Notes: a model not told the origin generated them from the sequence alone. Shown: positions 1-9,958, numbered from the stretch's first letter. The stretch: 64,000 nt of DNA from Microbacterium sp. SMR1 (GCF_003289625.1 NZ_QMBN01000001.1:744001-808000), one strand, 5' to 3'. Made by a program: numbers and translations.

Positions 1-165
1 TCGATCGTCGTGAATGGCGAGCAGGCCTACGTCGGCGCGGGCGGGGGCATCACGTGGGGATCCGAGCCGGAAGCCGAGGTCGACGAGGTCGCGTTGAAGG
101 CGCGGGCGCCGCTGGCCGCGCTCGGAGCGGACCTGCCGCCCCGTTGGCGGGAACGGGTCCGGTAG
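1..165 (+). CDS. Chorismate-binding enzyme, C-terminal fragment (partial at 5' end)
   Basis: Frame 1 is open from the first base to a TAG at 163-165 and encodes the last 54 residues of a protein. The stretch AYVGAGGGITWGSEPEAE followed by EVALKA is the C-terminal signature of the chorismate-binding family (anthranilate synthase component I, aminodeoxychorismate synthase component I, isochorismate/salicylate synthases), where the GGGI(T/V) loop helps form the active site. With only the C-terminus visible the exact member cannot be told; a PabB-like aminodeoxychorismate synthase is one plausible reading. It ends about 50 bases before leuS, and its stop codon lies inside a TAGCCT hexamer (163-168) that could be the leuS -10 element. 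Confidence 0.8.
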   Translation, partial: SIVVNGEQAYVGAGGGITWGSEPEAEVDEVALKARAPLAALGADLPPRWRERVR

Positions 166-216
166 CCTGGGAGCGGTGCTCTCGCGCCCTTTTCGCATTC
201 CCAGATTGGTTCACCC

Positions 217-2799
217 GTGACCGACAGCTCCACTGATCGCGCCAACACGCCCGATTCCGCCGCTTACGACGCCCACGCCGTGCAGGCGAAGTGGCAGCGC
301 GCCTGGGCAGACGCCGATCCCTTCCGGGCCGGCGGCGATGACGACAAGCGTCCCCGCAAGTACGTCCTCGCGATGTTCCCGTACCCCTCGGGCGACCTTC
401 ACATGGGGCACGCCGAGAACTACCTCTACTCCGACATCGTGGCCCGCTTCTGGCGGCACCGCGGTTACAACGTGCTGCACCCGATCGGCTGGGACAGCTT
501 CGGCCTGCCCGCTGAGAACGCCGCCATCAAGCGCGGTGCCGACCCCCGCGCATGGACGTACGACAACATCGCCCAGCAGAAGCAGAGCCTGCACGAGTAC
601 GGCGTCTCGTTCGACTGGAGCCGCGTGCTCCATACGAGCGACCCCGAGTACTACACCTGGAACCAGTGGCTGTTCCAGAAGCTGTACGAGAAGGGGCTGG
701 CTTACCGCAAGGAGAGTCCGGTCAACTGGTGCCCGAACGACCAGACGGTGCTCGCCAACGAGCAGGTCGTCGACGGGCATTGCGAGCGCTGCGGCGCCGA
801 GGTGGTCAAGAAGAAGCTGACGCAGTGGTACTTCAAGATCACCGAGTACGCCGACCGCCTGCTCGACGATCTGAATCAGCTCGAGGGCTTCTGGCCGCAG
901 AAGGTCATCCAGATGCAGCGCAACTGGATCGGGCGGTCGGTCGGCGCCGACATCGACTTCGAGATCGAGGGCCGTGACGAGAAGATCACGGTCTTCTCGA
1001 CCCGACCGGACACGCTGCACGGTGCGACTTTCATGGTCGTCGCGCCCGACTCCGACCTTGCCGCCGAGCTGGCAGCGGGTTCGTCCGAGGAGGTGCAGCA
1101 GCGTTTCCGTGAGTACCTGCAGACGGTCCAGAAGACGAGCGAGATCGACCGTCAGACCGCCGATCGACCGAAGACCGGCGTCTTCCTCGACCGTTTCGCG
1201 ATCAACCCCATCAATGGCGAGCGACTGCCGATCTGGGCGGCGGACTACGTCCTGGCCGACTACGGCCACGGCGCGGTGATGGCTGTTCCGGCGCATGACC
1301 AGCGTGACCTCGACTTCGCACGCGCATTCGACCTGCCGGTGCGCGTCGTCGTCGACACCACCGCGCCGGTGACCGGCGCGATGCCGGTCATCGAGCTCGA
1401 CGATGAGGGCGTGCCGATCGACCCGACGACCGCGATCGACGACATCGACCCCGCCCGCACGGGTGTTGCACTGACGGGCGACGGCCGGATGATCAACTCG
1501 GGTGCGTTGGACGGGCTCAGCAAGCGCAACGCCATCGCCCGTGCCATCGAGCAGCTGACCGCGAGCGGAAACGGGCGCGCAGCCAAGACCTACCGCTTGC
1601 GGGACTGGCTGATCTCGCGTCAGCGTTTCTGGGGAACGCCGATCCCGATGATCCACACCGACGACGGCCGTATCGTCCCGGTGCCCTCCGAGGAGCTGCC
1701 GGTCCGCCTCCCGTCCGTCGAGGGGCTCGACCTCACGCCGAAGGGCTCCTCGCCGCTCGGGGCGGCGACCGATTGGGTCACCACGACCGATCCCGAGACG
1801 GGGGAGCCGGCCCTTCGCGACCCCGACACGATGGACACCTTCGTCGACAGCTCGTGGTACTTCCTGCGCTTCCTGTCGCCGAACGACGCAGGCCAGCCCT
1901 TCGCGCCTCGCGAGGCCGACAAGTGGGGCCCGGTCGACTTCTACATCGGCGGGGTCGAGCACGCGATCCTGCACCTGCTGTACGCACGGTTCATCACCAA
2001 GGCTCTCTTCGACATGGGGCAGGTGGAGTTCACCGAGCCGTTCTCGAGCCTCATCAACCAGGGCATGGTTATCCTCGACGGCGCGAAGATGTCAAAGAGC
2101 AAGGGCAACCTCGTGCTCTTCCAGGAGGAGCTCGAGCAGCACGGCGCCGACGTCCTGCGTGTGGCACTGGCCTTCGCCGGACCCGTCGAGGACGATAAGG
2201 ACTGGGCAGACGTCTCGACGACGGGAGCGGCGAAGTTCCTCGCCCGTGCGCTGCGCGTGGCCGCGGACGTCGACAGCGAGATCGACGTCGTCTGGGCCGA
2301 GGGGGATGCCGCGCTCCGTCGCGTCACCCACCGCCTCTGGGCCGACGCTCCGGGGCTCGTCGAGCAGACGAAGTTCAACGTCGTCGTCGCTCGACTCATG
2401 GAGCTCGTGAACGCCACCCGCAAGGTCATCGACAGCGGCGCCGGCGCCGGCGACCCGGCGGTTCGCGAGGCAGCGGAAGCGATCACCGTCATCCTCGACC
2501 TGTTCGCCCCGCACACCGCCGAGGAGATGTGGGAGACGCTGGGCCACCGGCCGTTCGTGGGCCTCGCCGTCTGGCGTCAGCCCGACCCGACCCTCCTCGT
2601 CGAGGAGTCCGTCACCGCGGTCGTCCAGATCGACGGAAAGGTCCGCGGCACGCTCAGCGTGTCGGCGAAGATCTCCTCCGACGAGCTCGAATCGCTCGCC
2701 CGCAGCGACGACAAGATCGTCCGCGCGCTCAACGGTCGTGAGATCGCCCGCGCCGTGGTGCGAGCGCCTAAGGTGGTCAGCTTCACCACCGCTCGCTGA
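217..2799 (+). CDS. leuS: Leucyl-tRNA synthetase
   Basis: Class I aminoacyl-tRNA synthetase that charges tRNA-Leu with leucine in the cytoplasm. The 860-residue product has the normal bacterial length. The HIGH-type ATP motif appears as HMGH starting at residue 62 and the KMSKS loop at residue 624 (AKMSKSKGN). Between them lies the CP1 editing domain, recognisable from the threonine-rich STRPDT segment near residue 260 that hydrolyses mischarged tRNA. Zn-type cysteines (CPN, CERCG) sit near residues 170-190. The GTG start is kept because [12 protein letters not shown] precedes a typical N-terminus and no better start exists before HMGH. There is no room for a T-box leader in the 51-base gap upstream. 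Confidence 0.98.
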   Translation: MTDSSTDRANTPDSAAYDAHAVQAKWQRAWADADPFRAGGDDDKRPRKYVLAMFPYPSGDLHMGHAENYLYSDIVARFWRHRGYNVLHPIGWDSFGLPAENAAIKRGADPRAWTYDNIAQQKQSLHEYGVSFDWSRVLHTSDPEYYTWNQWLFQKLYEKGLAYRKESPVNWCPNDQTVLANEQVVDGHCERCGAEVVKKKLTQWYFKITEYADRLLDDLNQLEGFWPQKVIQMQRNWIGRSVGADIDFEIEGRDEKITVFSTRPDTLHGATFMVVAPDSDLAAELAAGSSEEVQQRFREYLQTVQKTSEIDRQTADRPKTGVFLDRFAINPINGERLPIWAADYVLADYGHGAVMAVPAHDQRDLDFARAFDLPVRVVVDTTAPVTGAMPVIELDDEGVPIDPTTAIDDIDPARTGVALTGDGRMINSGALDGLSKRNAIARAIEQLTASGNGRAAKTYRLRDWLISRQRFWGTPIPMIHTDDGRIVPVPSEELPVRLPSVEGLDLTPKGSSPLGAATDWVTTTDPETGEPALRDPDTMDTFVDSSWYFLRFLSPNDAGQPFAPREADKWGPVDFYIGGVEHAILHLLYARFITKALFDMGQVEFTEPFSSLINQGMVILDGAKMSKSKGNLVLFQEELEQHGADVLRVALAFAGPVEDDKDWADVSTTGAAKFLARALRVAADVDSEIDVVWAEGDAALRRVTHRLWADAPGLVEQTKFNVVVARLMELVNATRKVIDSGAGAGDPAVREAAEAITVILDLFAPHTAEEMWETLGHRPFVGLAVWRQPDPTLLVEESVTAVVQIDGKVRGTLSVSAKISSDELESLARSDDKIVRALNGREIARAVVRAPKVVSFTTAR

Positions 2800-2870
2800 C
2801 GAGGGCGGGGGAGTCGTCACGCGATGACACACTTCCCCGCCGCTGTCGCCGGCGGTCTACGGTGGCGATC

Positions 2871-3299
2871 GTGCAGCCGCTTCCCGCCGTCATCCTCACC
2901 GTCGTGCTCGTCGCATTCGTCGCGGCGGTCGGTCTGGTCTCGCGGCGTTCGCGGGGTCGCTCCCGCGATGTCGCAGACGGCGAGCTCGTGACGCCCGCGA
3001 TGGTCGGCGTGAGCGCCTTCGGTGGCTCCGCCACGCTGCTGCAGTTCAGCACCGAGCTGTGCTCTCGGTGCCCCGCGGCGCGACGCGTTCTCTCGTCGCT
3101 CGCCGCGGAGCATGACGGCGTCCGCCACGTCGAGGTGGACCTCACGCATCGCCCGGACCTGACTCGTCGGTTCGAAGTGATGCAGACACCCACGGTTCTC
3201 GTGCTCGACGGTACCGGGAGGGTTCGTCAGCGCACCGGTGGTCTTCCGGATCGGTCCGCGCTCGCGACCGAGATCAGCCGTCTGCTGCGGGAGGTCTGA
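2871..3299 (+). CDS. Membrane-anchored thioredoxin-family protein
   Basis: A 142-residue protein with one N-terminal membrane helix (about residues 4-22) followed by a basic stretch and a thioredoxin fold. The active-site motif is CSRCP, i.e. a CxxC with the usual trailing proline, and the cis-proline loop appears as QTPTVLVLDG. It should face the outside of the membrane and handle thiol-disulfide exchange. The start is set at the GTG at 2871 because a TACGGT hexamer ends 7 bases upstream, as in many leaderless genes here; an in-frame GTG at 2862 is the alternative. The gene ends one base before a DUF4395 gene, a frequent actinobacterial pairing that suggests a shared role. Confidence 0.85.
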   Translation: MQPLPAVILTVVLVAFVAAVGLVSRRSRGRSRDVADGELVTPAMVGVSAFGGSATLLQFSTELCSRCPAARRVLSSLAAEHDGVRHVEVDLTHRPDLTRRFEVMQTPTVLVLDGTGRVRQRTGGLPDRSALATEISRLLREV

Positions 3300-3300
3300 G

Positions 3301-3816
3301 GTGACCGCGATCGAGCGCATCGATGTCCGAGCACCGCGGTTCGCCGCGTCCATCACCGCGGGACTGCTGCTCGTGGCCTTCCTCGCATCGCTGCTCGGAA
3401 TCGCAACGGCGTCGGTGGGAGCCGAATGGCGCCTGCCTGCAGCGCCACTTGCCGATCGAGTCGTCGACGCGGGCTTCGTGCTCGTACTGATCGCCGCGCT
3501 GCTGTTCCTCTGGGGTGTCTCGTCACCGCGGAGCGCGCCCTGGGGTGTGCTCTTCCGCCGCGTCGTGCGGCCGCGCCTGTCGCCCCCGCGGGAATTCGAG
3601 GACGCTCGTCCACCGCGTTTCGCGCAAGGAGTCGGCCTCGCCGTAACCGCGATCGGGCTGATTCTGCATCTCGCGGGAGTGCCGTGGGCCCTTCCGAGCG
3701 CTACCGCTCTCGCATTCGCGGCAGCCTTCCTGAATGCCGCGTTCGGATTCTGTCTGGGCTGCGAGATGTACCTGCTCCTGCAGCGCACGGGCATCGTCGG
3801 GCGCGCCCGGACATAG
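3301..3816 (+). CDS. DUF4395 family membrane protein
   Basis: A 171-residue protein with about four hydrophobic segments (near residues 15-36, 55-72, 110-127 and 131-160). The segment GFCLGCEMYLLL at the end carries a CxxC pair (C151 and C154) inside a predicted membrane helix; this cysteine pair is the hallmark of DUF4395. Function is not established. It follows the thioredoxin gene after one base and is presumably translated with it, so a role as membrane partner in electron or disulfide transfer is a reasonable inference but unproven. The GTG at 3301 is chosen over the longer reading from 3238, which would run far into the thioredoxin gene. Confidence 0.82.
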   Translation: MTAIERIDVRAPRFAASITAGLLLVAFLASLLGIATASVGAEWRLPAAPLADRVVDAGFVLVLIAALLFLWGVSSPRSAPWGVLFRRVVRPRLSPPREFEDARPPRFAQGVGLAVTAIGLILHLAGVPWALPSATALAFAAAFLNAAFGFCLGCEMYLLLQRTGIVGRART

Positions 3817-3889
3817 CTCGCACCTGACGGTGCATCCTCCGATTCCTGAGCTCAGTCTCGGGGCCGATTCGCGCTGTCGTCGACCCCCC

Positions 3890-3918
3890 TTGAACCCATT
3901 CGGAAGGCCGCCTATCTT
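3890..3918 (+). promoter_or_regulatory. Promoter of gadB-gadC
   Basis: TTGAAC at 3890-3895 and TATCTT at 3913-3918 are separated by 17 bases, a good housekeeping-type -35/-10 pair. It is the clearest such pair in the 187-base gap before gadB. Transcription would start near 3925, leaving a leader of roughly 80 bases before the ATG at 4004. Confidence 0.55.
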
Positions 3919-4003
3919 GAGGGGCATTCACGGGGGCGGCGTCGACCGCGGGGACACGGTCGACCCCTTGTCGCCTTTATTCGGCGTGCAATGAGGAGAC
4001 GAA

Positions 4004-5377
4004 ATGAACGACGAGACGATCAGCCCGGCAGCCCCTCTGTTCACCCGGCCGACGGAGGCGAAGGGCGCGCCACGGCACGTGATTCCCCAGCGCGAATCCC
4101 TTCCCGCGACCGCGAAGCAAATCGTCGAGGACGAGACGATCCTCGACGGAAATGCGCGTTTGAACCTGGCCACGTTTGTGAGCACGTGGATGGACGACGA
4201 GGCGAAGGACGTCTACACCTCGTCCTTCGACAAGAACATGATCGATAAGGACGAGTACCCGCAGACCGCGGCTATCGAGGACAATTGCTGGCGAATGCTC
4301 GCCAATCTGTGGAACTCACCGGATGCCGGGCACAGCATCGGCACCTCGACGATCGGTTCTTCGGAGGCGTGCATGCTCGGCGGGCTCGCGTTCAAGCGGC
4401 GTTGGCAGCAGCTTCGCGGGGCCCAGGGCAAGGACGCGTCCGCTCCGAACCTCGTCATGTCGAGCGCCGTGCAGGTGTGCTGGGAGAAGTTCTGCAACTA
4501 CTTCGACGTCGAGGCCAGATTCGTTCCGATCACCGAGGAACACAAGACGCTCGACGGACACGACCTGGAGAAATACGTCGACGAGAACACGATCGGTGTC
4601 GTCGCCATCATGGGCGTGACGTATACCGGGATGTACGAGCCCGTCGCGCAGATCGCTGCGGCACTCGACGCGATCCAGGAGCGCACCGGGCTCGACATCC
4701 CCATTCACGTCGACGGGGCATCGGGTGGAATGATCGCACCCTTCCTGCAGCCCGACCTCGTCTGGGACTTCCGTCTCGAGCGGGTCCATTCGATCAGCAC
4801 CTCCGGCCACAAGTACGGCCTCGTCTATCCGGGCCTCGGCTGGGTCGTATGGCGCGAAGCACGGTGGCTGCCCGAGGACCTGATCTTCAAGGTGAGCTAT
4901 CTCGGCGGCGAGATGCCCACCTTCGCCCTGAACTTCTCGCGGCCGGGCGCTCAGGTGCTGCTGCAGTACTACCTCTTCCTCCGGCTCGGCTTCGAGGGTT
5001 ATCGTGCCGTGCAGCAGGAGTCGCAGGACGTCGCGAAGTATCTCGCGGCCGGGATCGGCGCTCTCGACGCGTTCGACCTCTGGAACGACGGCAGCGACAT
5101 CCCGGTGTTCGCGTGGCGTCTGAAGAAGGGGCACACCGACAACTGGACGCTCTACGACCTGCAGGATCGTCTGCGGATGCGCGGCTGGCTGGTACCGGCC
5201 TATCCGATGCCGGACGATCTCACCGACATCACGGTCCAGCGCATCGTCGTGCGCAATGGGCTGAGCATGGATCTCGCCCAGTCATTGCTCGCCGACATCC
5301 AGCGCGAGGTGGCGTACCTCGACGGCCTGCAGTCGCCCATGCCCACGGCCGCCGCGACTTCGGCGTTCCACCACTGA
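4004..5377 (+). CDS. gadB: Glutamate decarboxylase
   Basis: PLP-dependent enzyme that converts glutamate to GABA and CO2, consuming a cytoplasmic proton; with the adjacent antiporter it forms the glutamate acid-resistance system. The 457-residue length is close to E. coli GadB (466). PLP contacts are visible: HVDGASGG with D237, and SGHKYG with the Schiff-base lysine K270. The protein ends in AFHH, placing a histidine at the penultimate position as in E. coli GadB, where His465 closes the active site at neutral pH. The ATG at 4004 follows a GGAGA Shine-Dalgarno. The gadC gene begins 11 bases downstream, so the two are almost certainly cotranscribed. Confidence 0.97.
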   Translation: MNDETISPAAPLFTRPTEAKGAPRHVIPQRESLPATAKQIVEDETILDGNARLNLATFVSTWMDDEAKDVYTSSFDKNMIDKDEYPQTAAIEDNCWRMLANLWNSPDAGHSIGTSTIGSSEACMLGGLAFKRRWQQLRGAQGKDASAPNLVMSSAVQVCWEKFCNYFDVEARFVPITEEHKTLDGHDLEKYVDENTIGVVAIMGVTYTGMYEPVAQIAAALDAIQERTGLDIPIHVDGASGGMIAPFLQPDLVWDFRLERVHSISTSGHKYGLVYPGLGWVVWREARWLPEDLIFKVSYLGGEMPTFALNFSRPGAQVLLQYYLFLRLGFEGYRAVQQESQDVAKYLAAGIGALDAFDLWNDGSDIPVFAWRLKKGHTDNWTLYDLQDRLRMRGWLVPAYPMPDDLTDITVQRIVVRNGLSMDLAQSLLADIQREVAYLDGLQSPMPTAAATSAFHH

Positions 5378-5388
5378 GGCGCGTCGCC

Positions 5389-6948
5389 ATGTCCACGCGT
5401 CAACCATCCCCCCGCACGACGCCGAACCATCCCCTCGCGCCGCGGTCGAGCGTCACGGCGTACCTGGGCGTCGGCCAACTCGCGCTCCTGACGCTCGTCG
5501 TCGTCGCGAGCCTGCGCTCGCTCCCGGCGATGGCTGTTTTCGGTCTCGGCAGCGTAACCCTGTACATCCTCCCGGCGATCTTCTTCCTGATCCCGACGGC
5601 GCTGGTGGCGGCAGAGCTCGCGACGGGCTGGAAAGGCGGCATCTACGTCTGGATCCGCGAAGCCATGGGCAACCGCTGGGGCTTCACCGCCGTCTGGCTC
5701 CAATGGATCCAGAACGTCGTCTGGTACCCCACGCAGCTCGCGTTCATCGCCGCAGCGCTCGCGTTCGTCTTCCTCGATCCGTCGCTGTCGAGCTCGGGCT
5801 TCTTCACGGCTGTGGTGATCCTCGTGCTGTACTGGGGCTCGACGCTCGTGACGCTCCGCGGCGGGAACCTCTTCGCAAAACTGGGCTCCTGGGGCGGCAT
5901 CCTCGGAACGCTGCTCCCGGCGGCCTTCCTGATCGTCTTCGGGGCGATCTGGGTGTTCGGCGGCGAGCAGAGCCAGGTGCCGCTCACCCCGGATGCGGTC
6001 ATCCCGCCGTTCACCGGCATCGCATCGATCGTGCTGATCGTGTCGAACTTCCTCGCCTATGCGGGCATGGAGGTCAATGCAGTGCACGTGAATCAGATGA
6101 AGGACCCCGGCCGCGGATTCCCGCGCTCCATCCTGATCTCCTCGATCCTGATCCTGCTCGTTTTCATCCTGCCGACCATCGCCATCTCGGTCGCGGTCCC
6201 GCAGGAGAAGCTCGGACTGACGAACGGGATCATGCTCGCGTTCCAGGAGTACTTCCAGCACTGGGGCGTGGGTGAGTGGGCGACGGCCACGATGTCGGCG
6301 CTCATCGCCGCGGGCGCGCTCGCCTCGGTGATCACCTGGATCGCCGGTCCGTCCAAGGGCGTGCTCGCGGCAGCGGAGACCGGGCTCCTCCCGCCTCTGC
6401 TGCAGAAGAAGAACAAGGCCGGCGTGCAGTCGGGCATCCTCATGCTGCAGGGCACGATCGTCACGATCCTGGCGGCGATCTTCATCGTCGTTCCCAATGT
6501 GAGTGCCGCTTTCGTGGCACTGATCGACATGGCCGCGGCGCTCTACCTCATCATGTACATGATGATGTTCGCGGCTGCGCTCGTGCTCCGGCGCACTCAG
6601 CCCGGCGTCAAGCGGACCTACCGCGTCCCGGCCATGGGGCTGGTCGCGGGTGTCGGGTTGCTCGCGAGCCTTGCCGCGTTCGTGTTCTCGTTCATCCCGC
6701 CGTCGGGCTTCACCGCGTTCTCACCCGCCTTGTATCCCTGGATCGTCGGGCTGGTGATCATCGTCCTCGGTGCACCGCCGCTGATCTTCTACGCCGTGCG
6801 CAAGCCGTCGTGGGACATGCGCACCGCGGAGGACAAGAGCGTCCCGGTCACCCATGAGGCGGATCCACCCGCAGGTGCGGATCCGGGATCAGCGCCGGCT
6901 ACTCGACGACGGCCGGATGCCGCGTCGGGCCCTCCCCAGACAGGGTGA
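5389..6948 (+). CDS. gadC: Glutamate:GABA antiporter (APC family)
   Basis: A 519-residue amino acid/polyamine/organocation transporter with about twelve hydrophobic helices. Features of the glutamate:GABA group include the LPAIFF/IPTALVAAELAT region near the N-terminus and GGIYVWIREAMG. It lies directly behind gadB, so import of glutamate in exchange for GABA is the expected job, removing protons from the cytoplasm in acid. The start is the ATG at 5389; the longer open frame from 4285 is only a shadow of gadB. The C-terminal tail of about 35 residues is polar and proline/aspartate-rich; in E. coli GadC a C-terminal plug closes the transporter at neutral pH, and whether this tail does the same cannot be told from sequence. 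Confidence 0.93.
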   Translation: MSTRQPSPRTTPNHPLAPRSSVTAYLGVGQLALLTLVVVASLRSLPAMAVFGLGSVTLYILPAIFFLIPTALVAAELATGWKGGIYVWIREAMGNRWGFTAVWLQWIQNVVWYPTQLAFIAAALAFVFLDPSLSSSGFFTAVVILVLYWGSTLVTLRGGNLFAKLGSWGGILGTLLPAAFLIVFGAIWVFGGEQSQVPLTPDAVIPPFTGIASIVLIVSNFLAYAGMEVNAVHVNQMKDPGRGFPRSILISSILILLVFILPTIAISVAVPQEKLGLTNGIMLAFQEYFQHWGVGEWATATMSALIAAGALASVITWIAGPSKGVLAAAETGLLPPLLQKKNKAGVQSGILMLQGTIVTILAAIFIVVPNVSAAFVALIDMAAALYLIMYMMMFAAALVLRRTQPGVKRTYRVPAMGLVAGVGLLASLAAFVFSFIPPSGFTAFSPALYPWIVGLVIIVLGAPPLIFYAVRKPSWDMRTAEDKSVPVTHEADPPAGADPGSAPATRRRPDAASGPPQTG

Positions 6949-7016
6949 TGCCCACGATCTCCCGAAGCGACGACCCGCGGCCGAGCGGTCGGGAGCGTCC
7001 CGCCTAGCCTGACGGG

Positions 7017-7631
7017 GTGACTGCTCCCGACCCCGCTCCGGCCCGGCGCCGCCTGGGTGTCGGGGCACTGGTCGTCCTCGTTCTCGCCGCAGCGGCGGTG
7101 ACTGTCGCGATCGGCATGATCCGATCGCTCGCGGCGCCGGTGGCGGTGGTGACCCCCGTCGTGACGCCGACGGCGGGGCCCGACAGCGACACCGGCGCCG
7201 CCGCTGTGTACGTCCACGTCCATGGCGCCGTCGTGAGTCCCGGCCTGTATCGCCTCGACGCCGACGCGCGCGTGGTCGACGCGGTGGCCGCGGCCGGCGG
7301 GTTCAGCGACACGGCCGATCCGGCGGGAGTGAACCTCGCGCGCACCGTCACCGACGGCGAGCAGCTCTTCGTCCCCGAGCCCGGTCAAGCGCCGCCTGAA
7401 TCGGCAGGCGGTGGAGCGCCCGGCGGGGCCGGTGCGGACGGCCTCGTCGATCTGAACACCGCGGATGCCGCTGCGCTCGACACCCTCCCGCGCGTCGGTC
7501 CTGCGCTGGCCGAGCGGATCATCGCCTGGCGCGAGGAGAACGGACGCTTCACGAGCGTCGAAGACCTGCTGGCGGTGTCCGGGATCGGCGAGAAGATGCT
7601 GGAGGCACTGCGGGATCGGGTTCGCGTGTGA
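7017..7631 (+). CDS. comEA: ComEA DNA-uptake receptor
   Basis: A 204-residue membrane-anchored DNA-binding protein of the natural-transformation machinery. It has one N-terminal transmembrane helix (about residues 14-36), an SLBB-type domain (VYVHVHGAVVSPGLYRL, residues 63-120), a Gly/Pro linker, and a C-terminal helix-hairpin-helix pair starting at VDLNTADAAAL (about residues 142-204) that grips double-stranded DNA. The GTG start has TAGCCT ending 6 bases before it, so the transcript may be leaderless. The gene overlaps comEC by four bases (GTGA), indicating translational coupling. Confidence 0.93.
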   Translation: MTAPDPAPARRRLGVGALVVLVLAAAAVTVAIGMIRSLAAPVAVVTPVVTPTAGPDSDTGAAAVYVHVHGAVVSPGLYRLDADARVVDAVAAAGGFSDTADPAGVNLARTVTDGEQLFVPEPGQAPPESAGGGAPGGAGADGLVDLNTADAAALDTLPRVGPALAERIIAWREENGRFTSVEDLLAVSGIGEKMLEALRDRVRV

Positions 7632-9958
7632 GCGCCCGCATCCGCCGTCGCGACCTCCGATTGCTCCCCGTCGCGATCGGTGTCTGGGTCGTCGCACTCG
7701 TGGTGACGCACCATCCCGAGGTCGCGGTCATCGTGGCGGCGGTCCTCTGGACGGTCGCGACGGCATTGCTGGTGGCCGTGGCGATCTCCCTTCGCAGATC
7801 CCGCGACGGCGCACGCCCGCGACGTACGCCGATCACGATCTTCGCCGTCGCTCTCGCTTTCGCCGCCGCGGCCGTCTCACACATCGCGATGAGCGCGCCG
7901 GACCGCGATCGGGTCCTCGCATTGCCCCTCTCCGGCGGGCGGTTGGTGACGATCGAGGCCGATGTCACGGGAAAGATCCTGAGCTCTGCGACCGGCTGGC
8001 GTTTCGACGCTGTCGCCACCCGTGTGCGGGTCGGCGGCGACGTCACCGCGACCCGGGTGCCTGTCGTCGTCCGTACGGCCGAGCGCCCCGTCGGGCTCGA
8101 CCTCGGTGCCACCGTCTCGCTCACCGGCTCCGCCGCGCCCGCCCGGCCGGGGGAGCGGCCGGTCCTCGTCATCACGGCGGCCGGCCCGCCGGAGGTGGTG
8201 TCCCGGCCGCGGGGTCCCCTCGCCCTGGCTTCACGCCTCCGCACAGCGCTGCTCGCGCAGGCCGCTTCGCTGCCGCAGCCGGGCGCAGGCCTGGTCGCAG
8301 GGCTCGCAGTCGGCGACACATCCGCGGTCACTGTCGAGCTCGATGCGCAGATGAAGACCGCTTCGCTCTCGCATCTGACCGCGGTCTCCGGGGCGAACTG
8401 CGCGCTCGTCGTCGGCATCGCGTTCGTCGGCGCCGGGACGCTGGGGCTGCGCCGCCCGTGGCGCGTCACGATCGGGCTTGCGGCGCTCTCGGGCTTCGTG
8501 ATCCTCGTCTCACCCGAGCCGAGCGTCGTGCGCGCGGCTGCCATGGCCGGGATCGCGATGCTCGCAGCACTGCTCGGGCGCGCGGGTGCGGGAACATCCG
8601 TTCTGTGCCTGGCGATCGTCGCGTGTCTGATCGCCGACCCCTGGCTCGCCGGCAGCATCGGGTTCGCTCTGTCGTCGGCGGCGACCGGAGCCCTGATCCT
8701 GTTCGCCGGACCTGTGAGCGACTCGCTTCGGCGCTTCATGCCGCGCCCGCTCGCGCTCGCTATCGCAGTACCGGCCGCTGCCCAGCTCGCGTGCACCCCG
8801 ATCCTGGTGATGATCGATCCGCGACTGCCCGTGTACGCCGTGCTCGCCAACGCGCTGACCGCGCCCGCGGCGCCGCTGGCGACCATCGCCGGCCTCGCGG
8901 CATGCCTGAGCGCCGGGGTGCCGCTGTTGGCGAGCGGTCTCGCCGCGATCGCCTGGGTGCCCTGTGCCTGGATCGCCGCCACCGCGGAAGCGGTCGACGC
9001 CGTCCCGGGTAACTCGATCGCATGGATCCCGGGTGCGCCGGGCGTCATGCTGGCGACGGTCCTCTGCACCGCGCTGCTGCTGGCTATGCTGCCCGGCACC
9101 CCTCGCCGGATTCGTCGCATTTCGACGGGGCTCGTCGCCCTCGCAGTGGGCGGGGCGGTCGGCGCGGGCCTCGTAACGGGGCCGCTCGACCGGGCGCGAA
9201 CACCCGAGGACTGGGCGATCGCGCTGTGTGACGTGGGCCAGGGCGACGCGGTCCTCGTGCGCTCGAATGACGCCGTCGCGCTCGTCGACACCGGTCCCGA
9301 TCCCGAAGCCCTCCGCGCGTGCCTGGACCGCTTCGGGGTCCGTCGTATCGATCTCCTCGTTCTCACCCACTTCGACCTCGACCATGTCGGCGGCAGCGAT
9401 GCGGTCATGGGGCGCGTCGGTGCGGTTCTTCACGGTCCGGTCGCGGAGCCGCAGGAGGAGCAGCTGCTCGCGCGGCTCGCCGCAGCCGGGGCAGAGGTTC
9501 GCACGGCTTCCGCCGGGCTGGCGGGGGTGCTGGGCGCCGCCGAGTGGGAGGTCCTGTGGCCGCGCAGTCGCGAGAGCGGGTTCGCGCCCGGCAACGATTC
9601 GAGCGTGGTGATCGATGTCCGCGGAGGCGGGGTTCCCGCCGTGCTGCTCCTCGGCGATCTCTCGGAGACGCCCCAGCTGGCCCTCGGGGCCGCGCTGCGG
9701 TCGACATACGACGTCGTGAAGGTGTCGCACCACGGCAGCGCCGACCAAGCCGCGTCGCTGTACCGCCGACTCGGCGCGCGCGTTGCGCTGATCGGGGTGG
9801 GGGACAACTCCTACGGCCATCCCCGCGAAGAAACCCTCGCCCTCCTGCGCTCGCTCGGGCACGAGATCGTCCGCACCGACGAGACCGGGGCGGCAGCGCT
9901 CACCATGACGGATGACGGCATCCGGGTGTGGCGCGAGCGCCTCACGGCGTCGGGATGA
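7628..9958 (+). CDS. comEC: ComEC/Rec2 DNA-transport channel
   Basis: A 776-residue polytopic protein expected to form the channel that takes single-stranded DNA across the membrane. The N-terminal part has several helices and an OB-like soluble domain (about residues 90-200), then the Competence domain with the SHLTAVSGANCALVVG signature. The C-terminal third is a metallo-beta-lactamase fold with THFDLDH (H581, D583, D585, H586) and KVSHHGS, the likely nuclease that degrades the non-transported strand. All metal-binding motifs are intact, so the gene looks functional. It overlaps comEA by four bases. Other competence genes are not in the window. Confidence 0.94.
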   Translation: MSARIRRRDLRLLPVAIGVWVVALVVTHHPEVAVIVAAVLWTVATALLVAVAISLRRSRDGARPRRTPITIFAVALAFAAAAVSHIAMSAPDRDRVLALPLSGGRLVTIEADVTGKILSSATGWRFDAVATRVRVGGDVTATRVPVVVRTAERPVGLDLGATVSLTGSAAPARPGERPVLVITAAGPPEVVSRPRGPLALASRLRTALLAQAASLPQPGAGLVAGLAVGDTSAVTVELDAQMKTASLSHLTAVSGANCALVVGIAFVGAGTLGLRRPWRVTIGLAALSGFVILVSPEPSVVRAAAMAGIAMLAALLGRAGAGTSVLCLAIVACLIADPWLAGSIGFALSSAATGALILFAGPVSDSLRRFMPRPLALAIAVPAAAQLACTPILVMIDPRLPVYAVLANALTAPAAPLATIAGLAACLSAGVPLLASGLAAIAWVPCAWIAATAEAVDAVPGNSIAWIPGAPGVMLATVLCTALLLAMLPGTPRRIRRISTGLVALAVGGAVGAGLVTGPLDRARTPEDWAIALCDVGQGDAVLVRSNDAVALVDTGPDPEALRACLDRFGVRRIDLLVLTHFDLDHVGGSDAVMGRVGAVLHGPVAEPQEEQLLARLAAAGAEVRTASAGLAGVLGAAEWEVLWPRSRESGFAPGNDSSVVIDVRGGGVPAVLLLGDLSETPQLALGAALRSTYDVVKVSHHGSADQAASLYRRLGARVALIGVGDNSYGHPREETLALLRSLGHEIVRTDETGAAALTMTDDGIRVWRERLTASG

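Noticed and set aside
166..216. T-box or other riboswitch ahead of leuS
   Set aside because: Only 51 bases lie between the genes, too short for a T-box, and no conserved T-box motif is seen.
211..1974. 587-residue open frame opposite leuS on -
   Set aside because: It is an antisense shadow of leuS caused by high GC; no domains, biased composition, and leuS is certain.
4285..5388. N-terminal extension of the gadC frame by 368 codons
   Set aside because: This part overlaps gadB out of frame and is arginine-rich; the permease starts at 5389.
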